Of a stretch of 64,000 nt of DNA, positions 34,613 to 45,790 are shown in pieces. Within the stretch, counting starts at the first letter, position 1; every line of letters starts with the position of its first letter. The stretch comes from Bisporella sp. PMI_857 (taxonomy: Eukaryota > Ascomycota > Leotiomycetes > Helotiales > Helotiaceae), in NCBI GenBank assembly GCA_021307315.1, contig JAJSPD010000001.1, forward strand, positions 1,612,001 through 1,676,000, written 5' to 3'. Made by a program: the position numbers and the translations under genes. The notes under the pieces are model-generated. The model had not been told where the DNA came from, ran no database searches, and saw nothing but the letters and a program-made list of their open reading frames with translations.

Positions 34613-35530
34613 ATGGCTGCACCCACCCCAACTTTCAAGCTCGTCCTTGTCGGTGATGGAGGAACTGGAAAGGTGCGTAAATGGATATTGCGAACATATT
34701 ATGGGCAACAGAGATCGATGGCATCCCGCCACCTTCATTCCAGGCGCCAGCGAATGTTCATAACAAAGACATAATGCTAACAACTACGCAGACCACTTTC
34801 GTCAAGCGCCACTTGACTGGAGAGTTCGAGAAAAAGTATATCGCAACCCTTGGTGTTGAGGTTCACCCTCTTGGATTTAGCACGGTATGCCAACACAACA
34901 ATAATACTCATGGCTTTACTAACAGGAGTAGAACTTGGGACAGATCCAGTTCGACGTCTGGGATACTGCCGGACAAGAGAAGTTTGGAGGTCTTCGTGAT
35001 GGATACTACATCAACGGCCAATGCGGTATCATCATGTTTGATGTGACTTCCCGCATTACCTACAAGAACGTCCCCAACTGGCATCGTAAGTCATGGAGAT
35101 TTCCTAGACATGTCTCGCGTCGAGTACTAATATATATACACAGGTGACTTGGTTCGTGTATGTGAGAACATTCCCATTGTCCTCACTGGAAACAAGGTCG
35201 ACGTGAAGGAGCGGAAGGTCAAGGCCAAGACGATCACCTTCCACCGCAAGAAGAACCTTCAATACTACGATATCTCCGCTAAGTCCAACTACAACTTCGA
35301 GAAACCTTTCTTGTGGCTGGCACGAAAGCTCGTTGGTAACCCAACACTGGTAAGTCTCGTAATTCTCCTTCCCAGCATAGCAACTAATCATGCAACAGGA
35401 ATTCGTTGCCGCTCCTGCCCTTGCCCCACCCGAGGTTCAAGTTGATCAAGCTCTTCTTGACCAATACACCAAGGAGATGACCGAAGCTGCTAATATGCCA
35501 CTCCCAGATGAGGATGATGCCGACTTGTAA
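34613..35530 (+). CDS. gsp1: Ran GTPase (Gsp1/Spi1 orthologue)
   Basis: Small nuclear GTPase that sets the direction of nucleocytoplasmic transport and acts in spindle assembly. Five exons, 34613-34672, 34792-34884, 34932-35085, 35144-35349 and 35399-35530, give 214 residues, the normal Ran length. All G motifs are present: P-loop GDGGTGKTT, switch I with [14 protein letters not shown], switch [23 protein letters not shown], and ISAKSNYN. The C-terminal acidic end [10 protein letters not shown] is the Ran signature that contacts Ran-binding domains. Introns sit at conserved places, the first directly inside the P-loop. The start has the strong context CAACCATGG. It is near-identical to other fungal Ran proteins, so its identity is firm. 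Confidence 0.98.
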
Positions 35531-36818
35531 AGGAGTCAAGTTTGGAAATTTCTTGCGGTCACTTTAGCAGCATCTTAGAAAGAATGTTCTTTTTCTCGGC
35601 GATTTTTGCATTTTAGTTGAGCGGTCTTGCGGATAAGGGCAGGCGAACTGCCCTACCATCTGTATCTCAAGGCTGAGTTATCCTCATCAGTTGTAGGCTT
35701 TGAGAATGGGATGGAGAGAATCGAGCGACGGACAACATTCGGGGTATTAGAGAACCTCAATTCCTACTGCTATAGCAGTTTATGTAGCTAGACCATAAAA
35801 GCACGGCACTTCCACCAACTCATCACCATCTGATCTGCTGTGATTTCATATGATTATTTGCCAAGTTTTCGGAGGGGGGCAACAAGATCAGCTCTTATAG
35901 GTGGGGGGATCTTCATACATCATCGCTGGCGCACCTTTTTACTGATAAGGTCGGTACTTGGTGTGATAGCTTTCTAGCGATGACCATTGTATACGAAGTG
36001 GCAAAGTATTTCCTGTGTGTGTGGAACGCCTTATTGATTAGATGGTCTCGCCAAAGTTGGAGAAACATTACAGTACCAGTACATTGATTAATGGAACCTG
36101 TCATTTCCAGCTATTCACATCACGGAAGTTCTAACAATCTTTCAGAGAATCTCTTATACATTGCTCTCTGGAAACCACTTTGTATTACTATCATTTAATG
36201 AGACTGAGCCCATGCTCACGATAAGCATGCTTTTCATCTTGCTCATGTCTTTCTAACTTTGTTAGATAATATGGTATAGTGACGTCAATAATGAGCTTTA
36301 AAGAATAGGCAATCAAAAATTATTGAAAGCGGAAAAGTTAGTAGATTAAACTGTAGTCTTTATTATTACAGTTAGAATCAGATCCGACCTGAAGATACTG
36401 TTTTCGAGTCTAAGTCCGGCACATCTAACATCATATACACGACAGTAGCTTATCTAAAAAGGTCGCTCTTAGCTCGAGAACGGCTCATATTTAGGACTAG
36501 GTAAAACAGGGTGGTATGATCCAAATCTGACTGTCAGGTGTAAGGCAAAAGCAGAAATATATTACAATTCGATTTCAAACAAAGTGGTTGCGTTGTAAAT
36601 ATTGACATTGTGCTGTTTTTGGCAAGCTCTCTCGCTTGGCCCGTCGCGTCGTCGCCCACGATCATTCTGAAGACGCGTTCAACCACATCTTTCCTCAACC
36701 TAATTGCCTACATCAATTGGTGTTGGATGACTTGCCTATTCTTTCAGTGCATTGTGATTAATTTTCACTTTAGAATTACTTCATATTACACATAGGCATA
36801 CTATAAATATCAGCTAAA
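35531..36818. promoter_or_regulatory. Upstream region of the homeodomain gene with CRE and MCB-type sites
   Basis: A perfect TGACGTCA palindrome (CRE/ATF site) lies at 36280-36287, and an ACGCGT hexamer (MluI cell-cycle box, bound by MBF) at 36673-36678, about 145 bp before the homeodomain start. Fission yeast Yox1 is cell-cycle-regulated by MBF, which fits the second site. Functional use is inference. Confidence 0.45.
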
Positions 36819-38772
36819 ATGTCCGATCCAGTACTACCTCCCCCACGCTCGTCTTCAGTGTCAGATGGAGACCGCTCCGACTCTAGCAATTATGAAGCTG
36901 ATACAGATATATCTCTGAATCAACCCGCCGATTCGACGTCCCAGCAAGATGATGCTGCTAGAAAAGGCAACAGGATAGACGGTAAACAGAAGAGAAAGAG
37001 GACTAGGTATGATACACCTTGCGCGGAAAGATACCCAAGCTGTATACCTTTCTTCTGGGAACCTAATCAGCTAATTTTGGGTTTCCACAGCACCAGGGAT
37101 CAGGCCGTACTCGAGGCAGAGTATAAAGAAAATCCGAAGCCAAGTAAAGCGGCGCGTGCCATCATCGTGGAAAAGGTGGATTTGAATGAGAAAGAAGTGC
37201 AGGTACGTATTTCTAGGGGCTCGATGACTGGCCGATCCCCCAAACGCGTCTTGTATGATATATTAACGCGAACATAGATATGGTTCCAAAACCGCCGGCA
37301 GATTAACCGGAGAAAGTCGCGACCACTGTTGCCTCACGAAGTTGCAGCTTTTGGCCTGGGAGGTATGGCGGCTCTGTCCTCAGATCCTGCATCGTCTTTG
37401 CATCACCATAGCAGCCAGAGCTCGGACGATTCAATAACAGCGCCTTTGAACTCTGAGCCGGATGGGCCCACTAGCAGTTATGACAAGGATATTGTAAGCA
37501 CATTGGTCTCGCAAGCTTCACAGGCATTGTCGGAACAATATTACGTGAAGGACAATTCAGTGGATGAAACGGGAGAACGGGTCGATCGTAGCTTAGAATG
37601 CCCTCGCTCAACTACACCAGCATTGAAAACCCATTCATCTTTCAGACTCGCGGATGGAGAAGAAACCTCATTCGCGCTCTCTGAGAGCGCCAACAAATCA
37701 TTCTCTTCGACTCCAGGATATCTGGCTAACCGTTGGAACGCTTCTAATACCTCATTCTCGACGCCATTATCCTCACAAATACCCCAATCTATAACCCCAC
37801 CCATGTATGCTCATGTTCATCTCACTCTTATTATGCCTCTAATGTGATTGCAGTCATGCTCCCGACCCACCATCCTCATGCCCCGAAAGAATTGGCGTCT
37901 TGAACGAATCGATTTCATCGTCCTCAAGCGTACGCTTGTCTATGTCGCTTGACGGCAAAGCAGAGCTTGTTGACACCCCTTCCTCACCTGTTCAGGAACA
38001 CCGCCGCAGGCCGCGTTCATCTGGAGCCGCCATCCAGCAAAAGCGGAGAAGTCTTCAGAGGAGTCGGAGCGCTCTTCCATTCGGGCACTCTCCAAGAAGC
38101 TTACCACCTTTCATACCTCATCTCACCAGCGGTCGATCACGAGATGCTCGGAGCTGGGAGTTCTGCTGTGATCCAGATGCTCGTGATGAGTTAACTACTC
38201 AGGCTGAGAACGAATCTACTGGCTCAGCAGTGGCTGCAATCAGTCTCCTGCGCTCCACCAGCAGCGCGGCCCTAAAGTCTAATAACAATAAGCGAAATGC
38301 ACCAGCTACGAAGCGTGATGGCTTCGATCATGGAAAGAAGCCAAAGTTAGGACGGGCACAATCGAGTCTTGCTAGGTTACAAGGGTCGGAAATGCCCATG
38401 TCGAAACCCAAAGGCAATGATGGACTCATGAGATCGCCTTCAGGAGATTCTGACAAAGAGAATTGGCTACCTGGCGAAGGAGGAACTCAACCTAGACGAC
38501 GCCCATTACCTTCCTCCCGGCCTGATAATTACTCCAAATCCAAAATCGTTCTAGGAGATAACCATAGTATAATGAGCCACGCCGGAAACCTAGGAGCATC
38601 AAAAAGCAGACGTCGCAGAGGCCCCCACACAGAGACGAAAGTCTTCGAGGATCAGGATGGCGGTGACGAGGAAGTTGAGCGCTTCATGCGCGGTGAAGTC
38701 AGCCCTAGCAAAAAGGGTGACCTAGATTGTATCCAGGGGCTGCTGTCTTTGAGCCAAGGAAACTGGCAATAA
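36819..38772 (+). CDS. Homeodomain transcription factor (Yox1/Yhp1-like)
   Basis: DNA-binding regulator, likely nuclear. Four exons, 36819-37006, 37091-37202, 37278-37804 and 37854-38772, give about 581 residues. The basic arm GKQKRKRTR leads into a homeodomain (residues about 55-112): QAVLEAEYKENPKPSKAARA, then VDLNEKEVQIWFQNRRQINRR. The WFQNRR recognition helix is intact and split from the rest by the second intron. The rest is low-complexity and Ser-rich, with basic patches (QQKRRSLQRSRS, KSRRRRGPH), SP/TP sites suited to CDK phosphorylation (SPRSLPP, GEVSPSKKG) and a KEN-like sequence in SDKENW. The placing of a single homeodomain near the N-terminus and the tail composition resemble fungal Yox1/Yhp1-type cell-cycle repressors, but orthology is not proven. 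Yox1 in yeasts limits G1/S or M/G1 transcription. Confidence 0.85.
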
Positions 38773-39988
38773 CAGGACTGGGACATAAGCTGCATGAGAT
38801 TATGATGAGATGCGCCTGCATTCTTCGTATATACACATGTGTTTGCCTCTACATCATATGGGCGTTAAGTTTAGGTTTATGGGGAGTTGATGTTGATTAG
38901 CTGTTGGATACCACCTTGTCCATATTGAGTGCTATGCTTATCATAGCTGGAAATACAAAGATTTACACATATACCGCGTACAACGCAAATCGATCCACAA
39001 GGACGTTTTCCTCCCACATAAACAGACACAAAAAAGCATTTGCTCACAATAGGATTTGCAATACTATTTTTTGGGGGGTTTAAATCCGAGTGCTGGAAAA
39101 TGTCCCCAAGGAAGCCAGCCCCCTTTTCCCTCTCGCTTAAATGCCCATCCACGATTCGGTAACGAAACACAAACAGATGGACGACGACCTACACCTTCGA
39201 AGCCTCGAAACCTACCTACACTCAACCGAAAGATGCGGAGAGGGGGGGGGGGGGGGGGGGGGGCGAAAGAATCCCGCCTTATATCCAGCCGGCCGAATCC
39301 CATCGTGACTTTTTTTTTTATTTAAATTTTTTTAACCTTGGCTCGGAGAGGAGATGGTGCCGGTGTCGCGGAAGGGGGTTCCCCTCGGATCATTCACGCC
39401 TGCTTCCTTCAAACGATACCTTTTATTTCATTTTTCAAGGCTGGGTGAATCCAATGCGATGGATTAACCTTGCCTTAGGGGGCCTGGTTGTATATAGCGG
39501 CTGTTAAGGTAATGCTTGTGTTGATTCCTCATATATGTTGGGATATTCGATGCAAGCACAAAGTGCTTGTTGGGGCGGGTTTAGGAACCGTGCCATCGCA
39601 TGCAAATTTGTTTAGATAGGAGGAATTTGTAATGCTTCAGGTTCAGGGACCATTAAATACTTATATTCTAAGTGCAGATGGGGGGTTTGTCCTCTATGCA
39701 CACCAAAAAACGCCGCCGTATATGCCTTTTCGATTCCACCTGCATGTGCGCGCAAAAAAAAAAAAAGAGCACATCCAATCCCATCGCAAATGCCCCGCGG
39801 ACTCCACGTGAAGGAAATATGTACAGCCATATCCTGTTTGTCTTCATTGCATCTTGATCCTAGGTTCGTTTGCTTTTATAAGCTGATTATGATCATGCAG
39901 CACTAAATATTCCACAAAGAAAGCCATCCTATGTGTGTTTCTGTCCAGAGATCGGGCAGGAGAAATGCATACTCGAAAGGGTTCTTCT
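38773..39988. other. Convergent intergenic region with long poly-G tract
   Basis: 3' flanks of the homeodomain gene and the chitin synthase activator. It contains an uninterrupted run of 22 G at 39242-39263 and several A/T runs (39310-39335, 39757-39770). No gene is supported. Confidence 0.5.
39242..39263 (+). repeat. 22-nt poly-G homopolymer
   Basis: Uninterrupted G tract in a convergent 3' region. The reported length may be affected by sequencing slippage. Confidence 0.8.
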
Positions 39989-42147
39989 TCACATAACAAC
40001 GCACTCCTTATCTGGCTTCTCACTCGTAACCTTGTCATTCTCGCTGGCGCTCTTCTTGATCTTCGTATTCCGTGGAGGCGCAACTTCCATGGGTTTTCCA
40101 CCACTTGCGGCAGCTCTGATGGCGTCAAGCCTATGCCTTGCGCGCTCGTCACCTGCTTCTGCCGCTTTAACATACCATACGTTTGCTTCGAGAGGGTCTC
40201 GGCGACAACCAATACCCATCTCTGTGAAATAGCCCACAGCGTATTCGGCTTTTGTAAGACCTGGCTTTGTTAATTTTGTACATTTGCTATCACGAGAGAG
40301 CAATACTCACCTAATTCAGCCGCTTGCCGCGCCCATTCATAGGCCTCATTTTCGTCCTTCTCGAGAATAGGTTCCGCGCCAATCATGTACCATGCACACA
40401 GAGCCATCATCGCCATAGGATGTCCTCGCTGCGCAGCACCGGTGTAAAAGTGCACACTCAGAGCTGGGTCTCGTGGACACGACAGCTTTCCATGTTCATA
40501 TGCATCGCCTAAACGATAACTTGCCTCCGCGTGCCCTAGATCCGCTGCTTTCGTGAAGAGCACTGCCGCATATGATTCATCCTTGAATATATCCATTCCA
40601 TCTCCAGTCTCGTAATATACACCTAGATGGTACGGTGCGGCATTATACTGGACGTCCGCAGCTTCCGTCGCCCGATTTAGCCACTTTATTCCTTCTCTAT
40701 ACTGGACTTGACCAAGATCTCCTGTCAAACATGCACGGCCAAGCCGCGTCATTGCACCAGGGTGGTTTTTAGACGCCGACTGTCTGTAAAATTGCACGGC
40801 TTTAGCAAGATCTTTCTTGCTCCCCCAGCCAAACTCGTAGCACAACGCAGCCCGATATCCAGACTCCGCATGCCCATGTTTGCTAGCGGATACGAATAGT
40901 GGAAACGCTCTATCATAGTCTTCTTTACCCTTGCTAAACAAACCTGAAGCAAAACCATCGGCAAGATAATACTGGGCAAAAGGATAACCACGGTCTGCAA
41001 GTCGTGTCAAAATGGCCTTCGCTTCACGTATCAATTCCTGTGGAGATAATTCAGGCTCCTCGATATACGGACTATTAGATCGTCCTGGCTTTGGGCTAGA
41101 CTTGTGAGGCTTGGGAGAGTCGTTATCATTACTAGGGCCTAGCTCTTGTGCGCATTGTATCAGAAAGACGGCAAAAGCGTATTGCGTTTCTACGTCTGTG
41201 GTCTTTTTGACATTCATCCTATACATAGAAAGGGTTTTGTTCATGCTAAGAAGTGACGCATTTCTCCCAACCACGGATCTTAGCTGTGAATTATCCAGAG
41301 ATATGGCAGGCGGAGGTGCCTGTGGGTATGAGACATTTGCTAGGTCGATATAGGAGAGAGGGCGATTATCATATAAACTAGAGCCAGCAGAAGGAGCGCG
41401 AAAGTTCGGAGATGGGATCGTGGAATTGCGAATTACGCCTGAAGATCGTCCTCCATCAGAATATGCAGAAATGGGTCTCGGAATAGGTGTCCCTCGAACT
41501 AATAGTGAAGTCGGTGTTAAATGTCGATTTATTGAGGCTCCAACCTCAACCGCATCATTTCCCGGAGGCGAGCCTGGATACTGAAATCTGTTCTGACCTC
41601 CGCCTTCGGAATGATGTGTTTGATGATGGTGATACTGTAGTCGTGGAACTGGTTGGGTGTTATCCCCAAATCCATTCTCGTTGGTACCTTCGGGAGTCGC
41701 AATTTTCGGCCCTTGCTGTCCCAATGAACTATTTGAAGATCTCCGGTCCGGACTATCCACTGATGAGATGATACCAGCTTCTGGTTCCGGTATCCTACTT
41801 ATTTGCCCGTTACTTTGGTGATTGGAACGGTATGGTAATTCTTGGGTTACGAGTATTCGCGCATCGGCAGACTTGAGATGTGAATCCTCGGAAATCTCAG
41901 AATCAGAAGCAGAATGCTCTTCAATTTTCCCACTTGATGCTTGAGGCTGCCAGTCATCTGGGTGAACACTAATCCTGACAGGGGATAATGGCGCCCCTTG
42001 AATTCGACCGGAGGGTGGCATTGGGATGGCAGGTAATACTTTTCGTACTTCGTTCTCCTTCAATCTATTCTGTCTTGTTGGTGATCCATCTTTTGAGATC
42101 GGTAATGGTTTTCTAAAGCTCGAGTCGGGCGATGCTGGCGCAGACAT
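39989..42147 (-). CDS. Chitin synthase activator, Skt5/Chs4 type (Sel1 repeats, CaaX)
   Basis: Regulatory subunit that recruits and activates the class IV chitin synthase at the membrane. Two exons on the minus strand, 42147-40311 and 40260-39989, give 702 residues. The first half is disordered and rich in Ser/Pro. From about residue 330 there is a Sel1-like repeat array; examples are AQYYLADGFASGLFSKGKED, ESGYRAALCYEFGWGSKKD, AMTRLGRACLTGDLG, APYHLGVYYETGDG, ASYRLGDAYEHGKL, and, after the intron, AEYAVGYFTEMGIGCRRDP. The C-terminus is CVVM, a farnesylation/CaaX box, which in yeast Chs4 aids membrane binding. Sel1 array plus CaaX end is diagnostic for Skt5/Chs4 rather than other Sel1 proteins. 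It is divergent from the chitin synthase about 3.6 kb away. Confidence 0.9.
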
Positions 42148-45100
42148 ATTTATTAATCAAGATTTGCTCCCTGCTTTTGAGGTCAGCCTTGTCATATGTC
42201 CAGTCCCATTGTGTGAAGACGCGCGCTGGCAGAGATAGTACAGAGAAACATACCCGACTTTTCTGCCTTTTCCTTCAAACTTTAGGCCGGCTGTAGAACG
42301 GCTTGAAACACCACTATGCCAGAATCCCAGGTCCCCTCTACCTGGTCTTTCCCGCCTTACGTGAGCAGACGGGGATACCGACGAATGCTGTTGTCAATCG
42401 ATCTGATATATGCAGGAAAACGAGTGTATAGGGTCAAATGGCCAAGTCAGGCTGCCAAAAGCAGAGTTGCCAATATTGGTGGACTGGAAATCCTGAATTT
42501 GTGGATGTCGAGCTGGTGCAGATCCTCACCGATGCTCCCCCGCTTGCCACGCTTTTTTTTTTTGCAATGGGTAGACCCGGCAATTGTGGCAGCATGAAAT
42601 GTGTTTTGGTAAGAAGAAGATAAATGGTACTTTCTTCCTGAAGAATAAGCTGCCAAATTTAGGTGGAGGCTGACAACTCAGAAATGAGGCAATGTAGCAA
42701 GTGTTTCACGTATTTACAGAGAGAAGGCTTTCGTCGTGCTACCCCTGTGAGGGACCCCAGCGCATGCTTACTGTACAGTACGGGACGCAGCTTCTACCCG
42801 CGACCGGAAAAAGACTGGTGGTATAGGCGGATATGATGTGAATACGACGGGCGTAGTGTGGTCTCCTGGATAAAAAAAAAAGTCTCTTGAATTGTGCAGA
42901 GCGAAGGGTAACCAGATGTGGGCGAACTAGTGGCGTAGGAATGTTGGAGGAAAACAATGAGGAATGGAACAGATGGAAGAAGTGAAGGGGGAGAGTGGTT
43001 CAGCGACAAAAGGGTCCTCCTCCTAAGCTTTTTAGATCAAGCATCATTAAAGGTTTTTCTTAGGATGAGAAAGGGACCCCCCTTCCCTGTATTTTCATGG
43101 CATGGGATGGGATGATACAATCCCGAAGTGTAGGACTGACTATATACTATCTAGTATAGTACTGGAAGTAGGGCCATGCCCAGTGCAGTGCATTATACTG
43201 TAAGTATGTTGCCCGCTCCCCCTCCCCCCCAGCTAAAAGAAAAGCCAATGAAGGGACCCCTCTTGCGCCTTGTGCTGGGTTTTCTTGGAATGCAAGCCAC
43301 TGGAAGCGCGGCCTGCAAAGTAATTGTGTGGGGAAGTAAAAAAACGCTACGCACCAGCCTGTATTATCCAGTTTCGTCCTCATACAGTCGAAGGCTTTGC
43401 CTCATGCCCTGCTCTCACCAAAATCTGGAAAGATAGGAGACTCCTCTCTTTGTGAGTAATGACGATAATAGTCATTACAATTATGATGATTATGAGATGA
43501 GATGATATAATATGATATGATATTTGGTATCTGTAAGGTAGGTATCACGGCATATGGGGATGGGATGTACAGGAGCTCCAGCCTGAAAGAGGGACGGAGA
43601 GAAGGAGGGGAGGAAGCCTATTGATTATTCCCAAATAGGCCGATTCCTCCACTGCGCACAAGAAGGGGGAAAAAAAAGGTGTAATATTTGCACCTAGGGA
43701 TTATTATTTAGCACTGGAAGATGATGAGTTCGTCAGCCTAACCTACAGCAGCAGAGCCTCGTGGGCGTATAAGGTACTAAATACAGGAGAGTGGCTCTTT
43801 TCTTAGTCTCCCCCTTTCAGCCAGCTGAAAGCCAAGCAGCCCGCTTCGGTGCTCGTTCACTGTGCCCCTCCCCTTAAGGCTACTCCTGTGTAGTACTGTA
43901 AGGTTAACACGGGTACCCGAAAAAGGGGCAGCCCCAGAAAATTGTCCCTCGCTTGAGTGAGCTTGTTTGGGAGGTATGAAAGTATGCTCTCTGAGGAACC
44001 ACTTGGGGATGCCATGCTGTCGAGAGGTCAATTCAGTGTGCATTCAAGCTTCTGCTAGAGCCATTGCGATGGGGCGGACACCCGAAATGGTGCAGGCACG
44101 GTACTGCATTAAATATTCAACCAACCCCACTCCGTTGATACGAGACACTGCATACCTGTCAGACTCCTTCTCGGGACCATTTGCGACAGCTTTTATCTTA
44201 GATGCTACAATCAGATCTGATATCTACGGAGTAAACAATGGTGGGGTTAGGTCCCGGGTATCATGCAGAGTGATATCAAGCTACTAAGGAAGCCATTGTA
44301 TATACTGCCCTTAAGCATACGAATAAAACCGCATTTTCAATGGAGGTAAGGAAAAAGCAAAGCTAACCCCGCCACCATTGGTTATTCTGTATCATAAAAA
44401 CACAGCATCACACGTGAGAGGAACAGGAAGCCATCTAACTCTGGCGGAGAAGCATGGTGTCTATGTAGTGTTGACAAGAAGAGCATATTTAGTTGATCTT
44501 TACCAAGTCCTGTCAAAATGCCTTTGCGTGTAGGTGTGCGAGCCTCGCCATCTGGTCGATGAAGCTACATGTTATTGTATAGTGTGGCTAAGCAATACTG
44601 TAGCATCGGAGAGAATGAGGTGCTAATGATGAATAAGGTTCTACGATCGCCCCCTCCCCGGCATATTTTTATTTTTTATTCTTCCATGGTATGTAAAATG
44701 GTATTGCTGTTCGTGAGGACCAATAGTGATCCGCATGGTAATGTGATGCATATCCCATCAAGACCGACCTCCTAACAAGTGAACATTTTTTCTCGTATGG
44801 AGAACATATGGAGTTTATGTACATCTTTCCAATACAGTTAGATGCCAAGAAGAGTGATCCGAGATCTGCTGCAAGTCGCCCCTAAAGTTCGTACACTCCT
44901 GTATTTATAGCCCGTGGTTCCACTCCTAAATCTACCATCCTTGCCTATTAGCGCTTGGGGCCAATCATCTTTTCCCAAACCAAACAAATTCATTCGCCTC
45001 CCGACTTTCCCATTTGGTTGTTGTCGAGGCCCTTACTTATGTAAGCACTGTCTCTCTCTCTCACACCCAGAATTCCGTGTGGCCTGGTTGAGCATTTCCC

Positions 45101-45790
45101 TCAATAATGTCATCTTGAAAATCTCCTCACCATCGTTTGGCTTTTACGAGCTCTCTTGCTCAAGGCTTCTTGCGTATCTTTTTGTTTGTTTTTCCTTTTT
45201 AATTCACTCGCTCAGGGCCGTCAACAGCTCGTTCTCTCGCTCATTTGGGGGTTGTTACGAGTCTCCTGTTAACCAAGCAACTCTGCATCCTTCCAACAGG
45301 TCCTCCATCCATCCTCCCAGATTATTCTGAGCAAGAAGTGGCAGAACCTCCAAACTATCTTTCGCTGTCGTTCTAGCTGAAGCACGTTGCATCATCGCCT
45401 TTTACGATCAGGAAAGAAGCCGTACGTCGAATTTCTGTTTGGGGATCCTGGCAGAACGGCTTTGCCTTGATTTCTGGTCGACCAAGGAACGAAACCCCAC
45501 TGGCACATTATAAACAGGGATTGTATAACGACAATAACAAACACACTTCGTCACATTGAGCCGGTCATCTGTCAACAACGATGTATGTTTAAACCTCATA
45601 GATCCATTTCATCTATATCTATTACATATCAAGCACCTAACTACTAGCTCGGTGGCCGAAGCAGTCGGCGCAGCTTCCTCACACATCTCTTGGGACGTTG
45701 CAGCGTGCAGTTCACCAGCAATCTCCTAGTAGAAACCTATCTGTACAGGAATGGGGGCAAACGCTAACTGTGTTCTTCTAGTTCAGACAG
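42148..45790. promoter_or_regulatory. Divergent region between chitin synthase activator and chitin synthase
   Basis: 3.6 kb with no supported gene. The right part (about 44880-45790) looks like the long pyrimidine-rich leader of the chitin synthase. An intron can be read from a GTATGT donor at about 45583 to the CAG directly before the ATG at 45791. A 138-codon frame at 44914-45330 lies in this leader and has no recognisable domain. ATGATNATGAT-like low-complexity sequence occurs near 43460-43525. Confidence 0.45.

Noticed and set aside
39056..39325. Frames crossing the poly-G tract
   Set aside because: They consist largely of poly-Gly or poly-Pro from the homopolymer and end soon after. 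No coding evidence.
44914..45330. 138-codon frame as an independent gene
   Set aside because: No domain, Ser/Leu/Pro composition expected of translated pyrimidine-rich leader DNA, and a position inside the probable chitin synthase leader. Kept only as a possible upstream frame.
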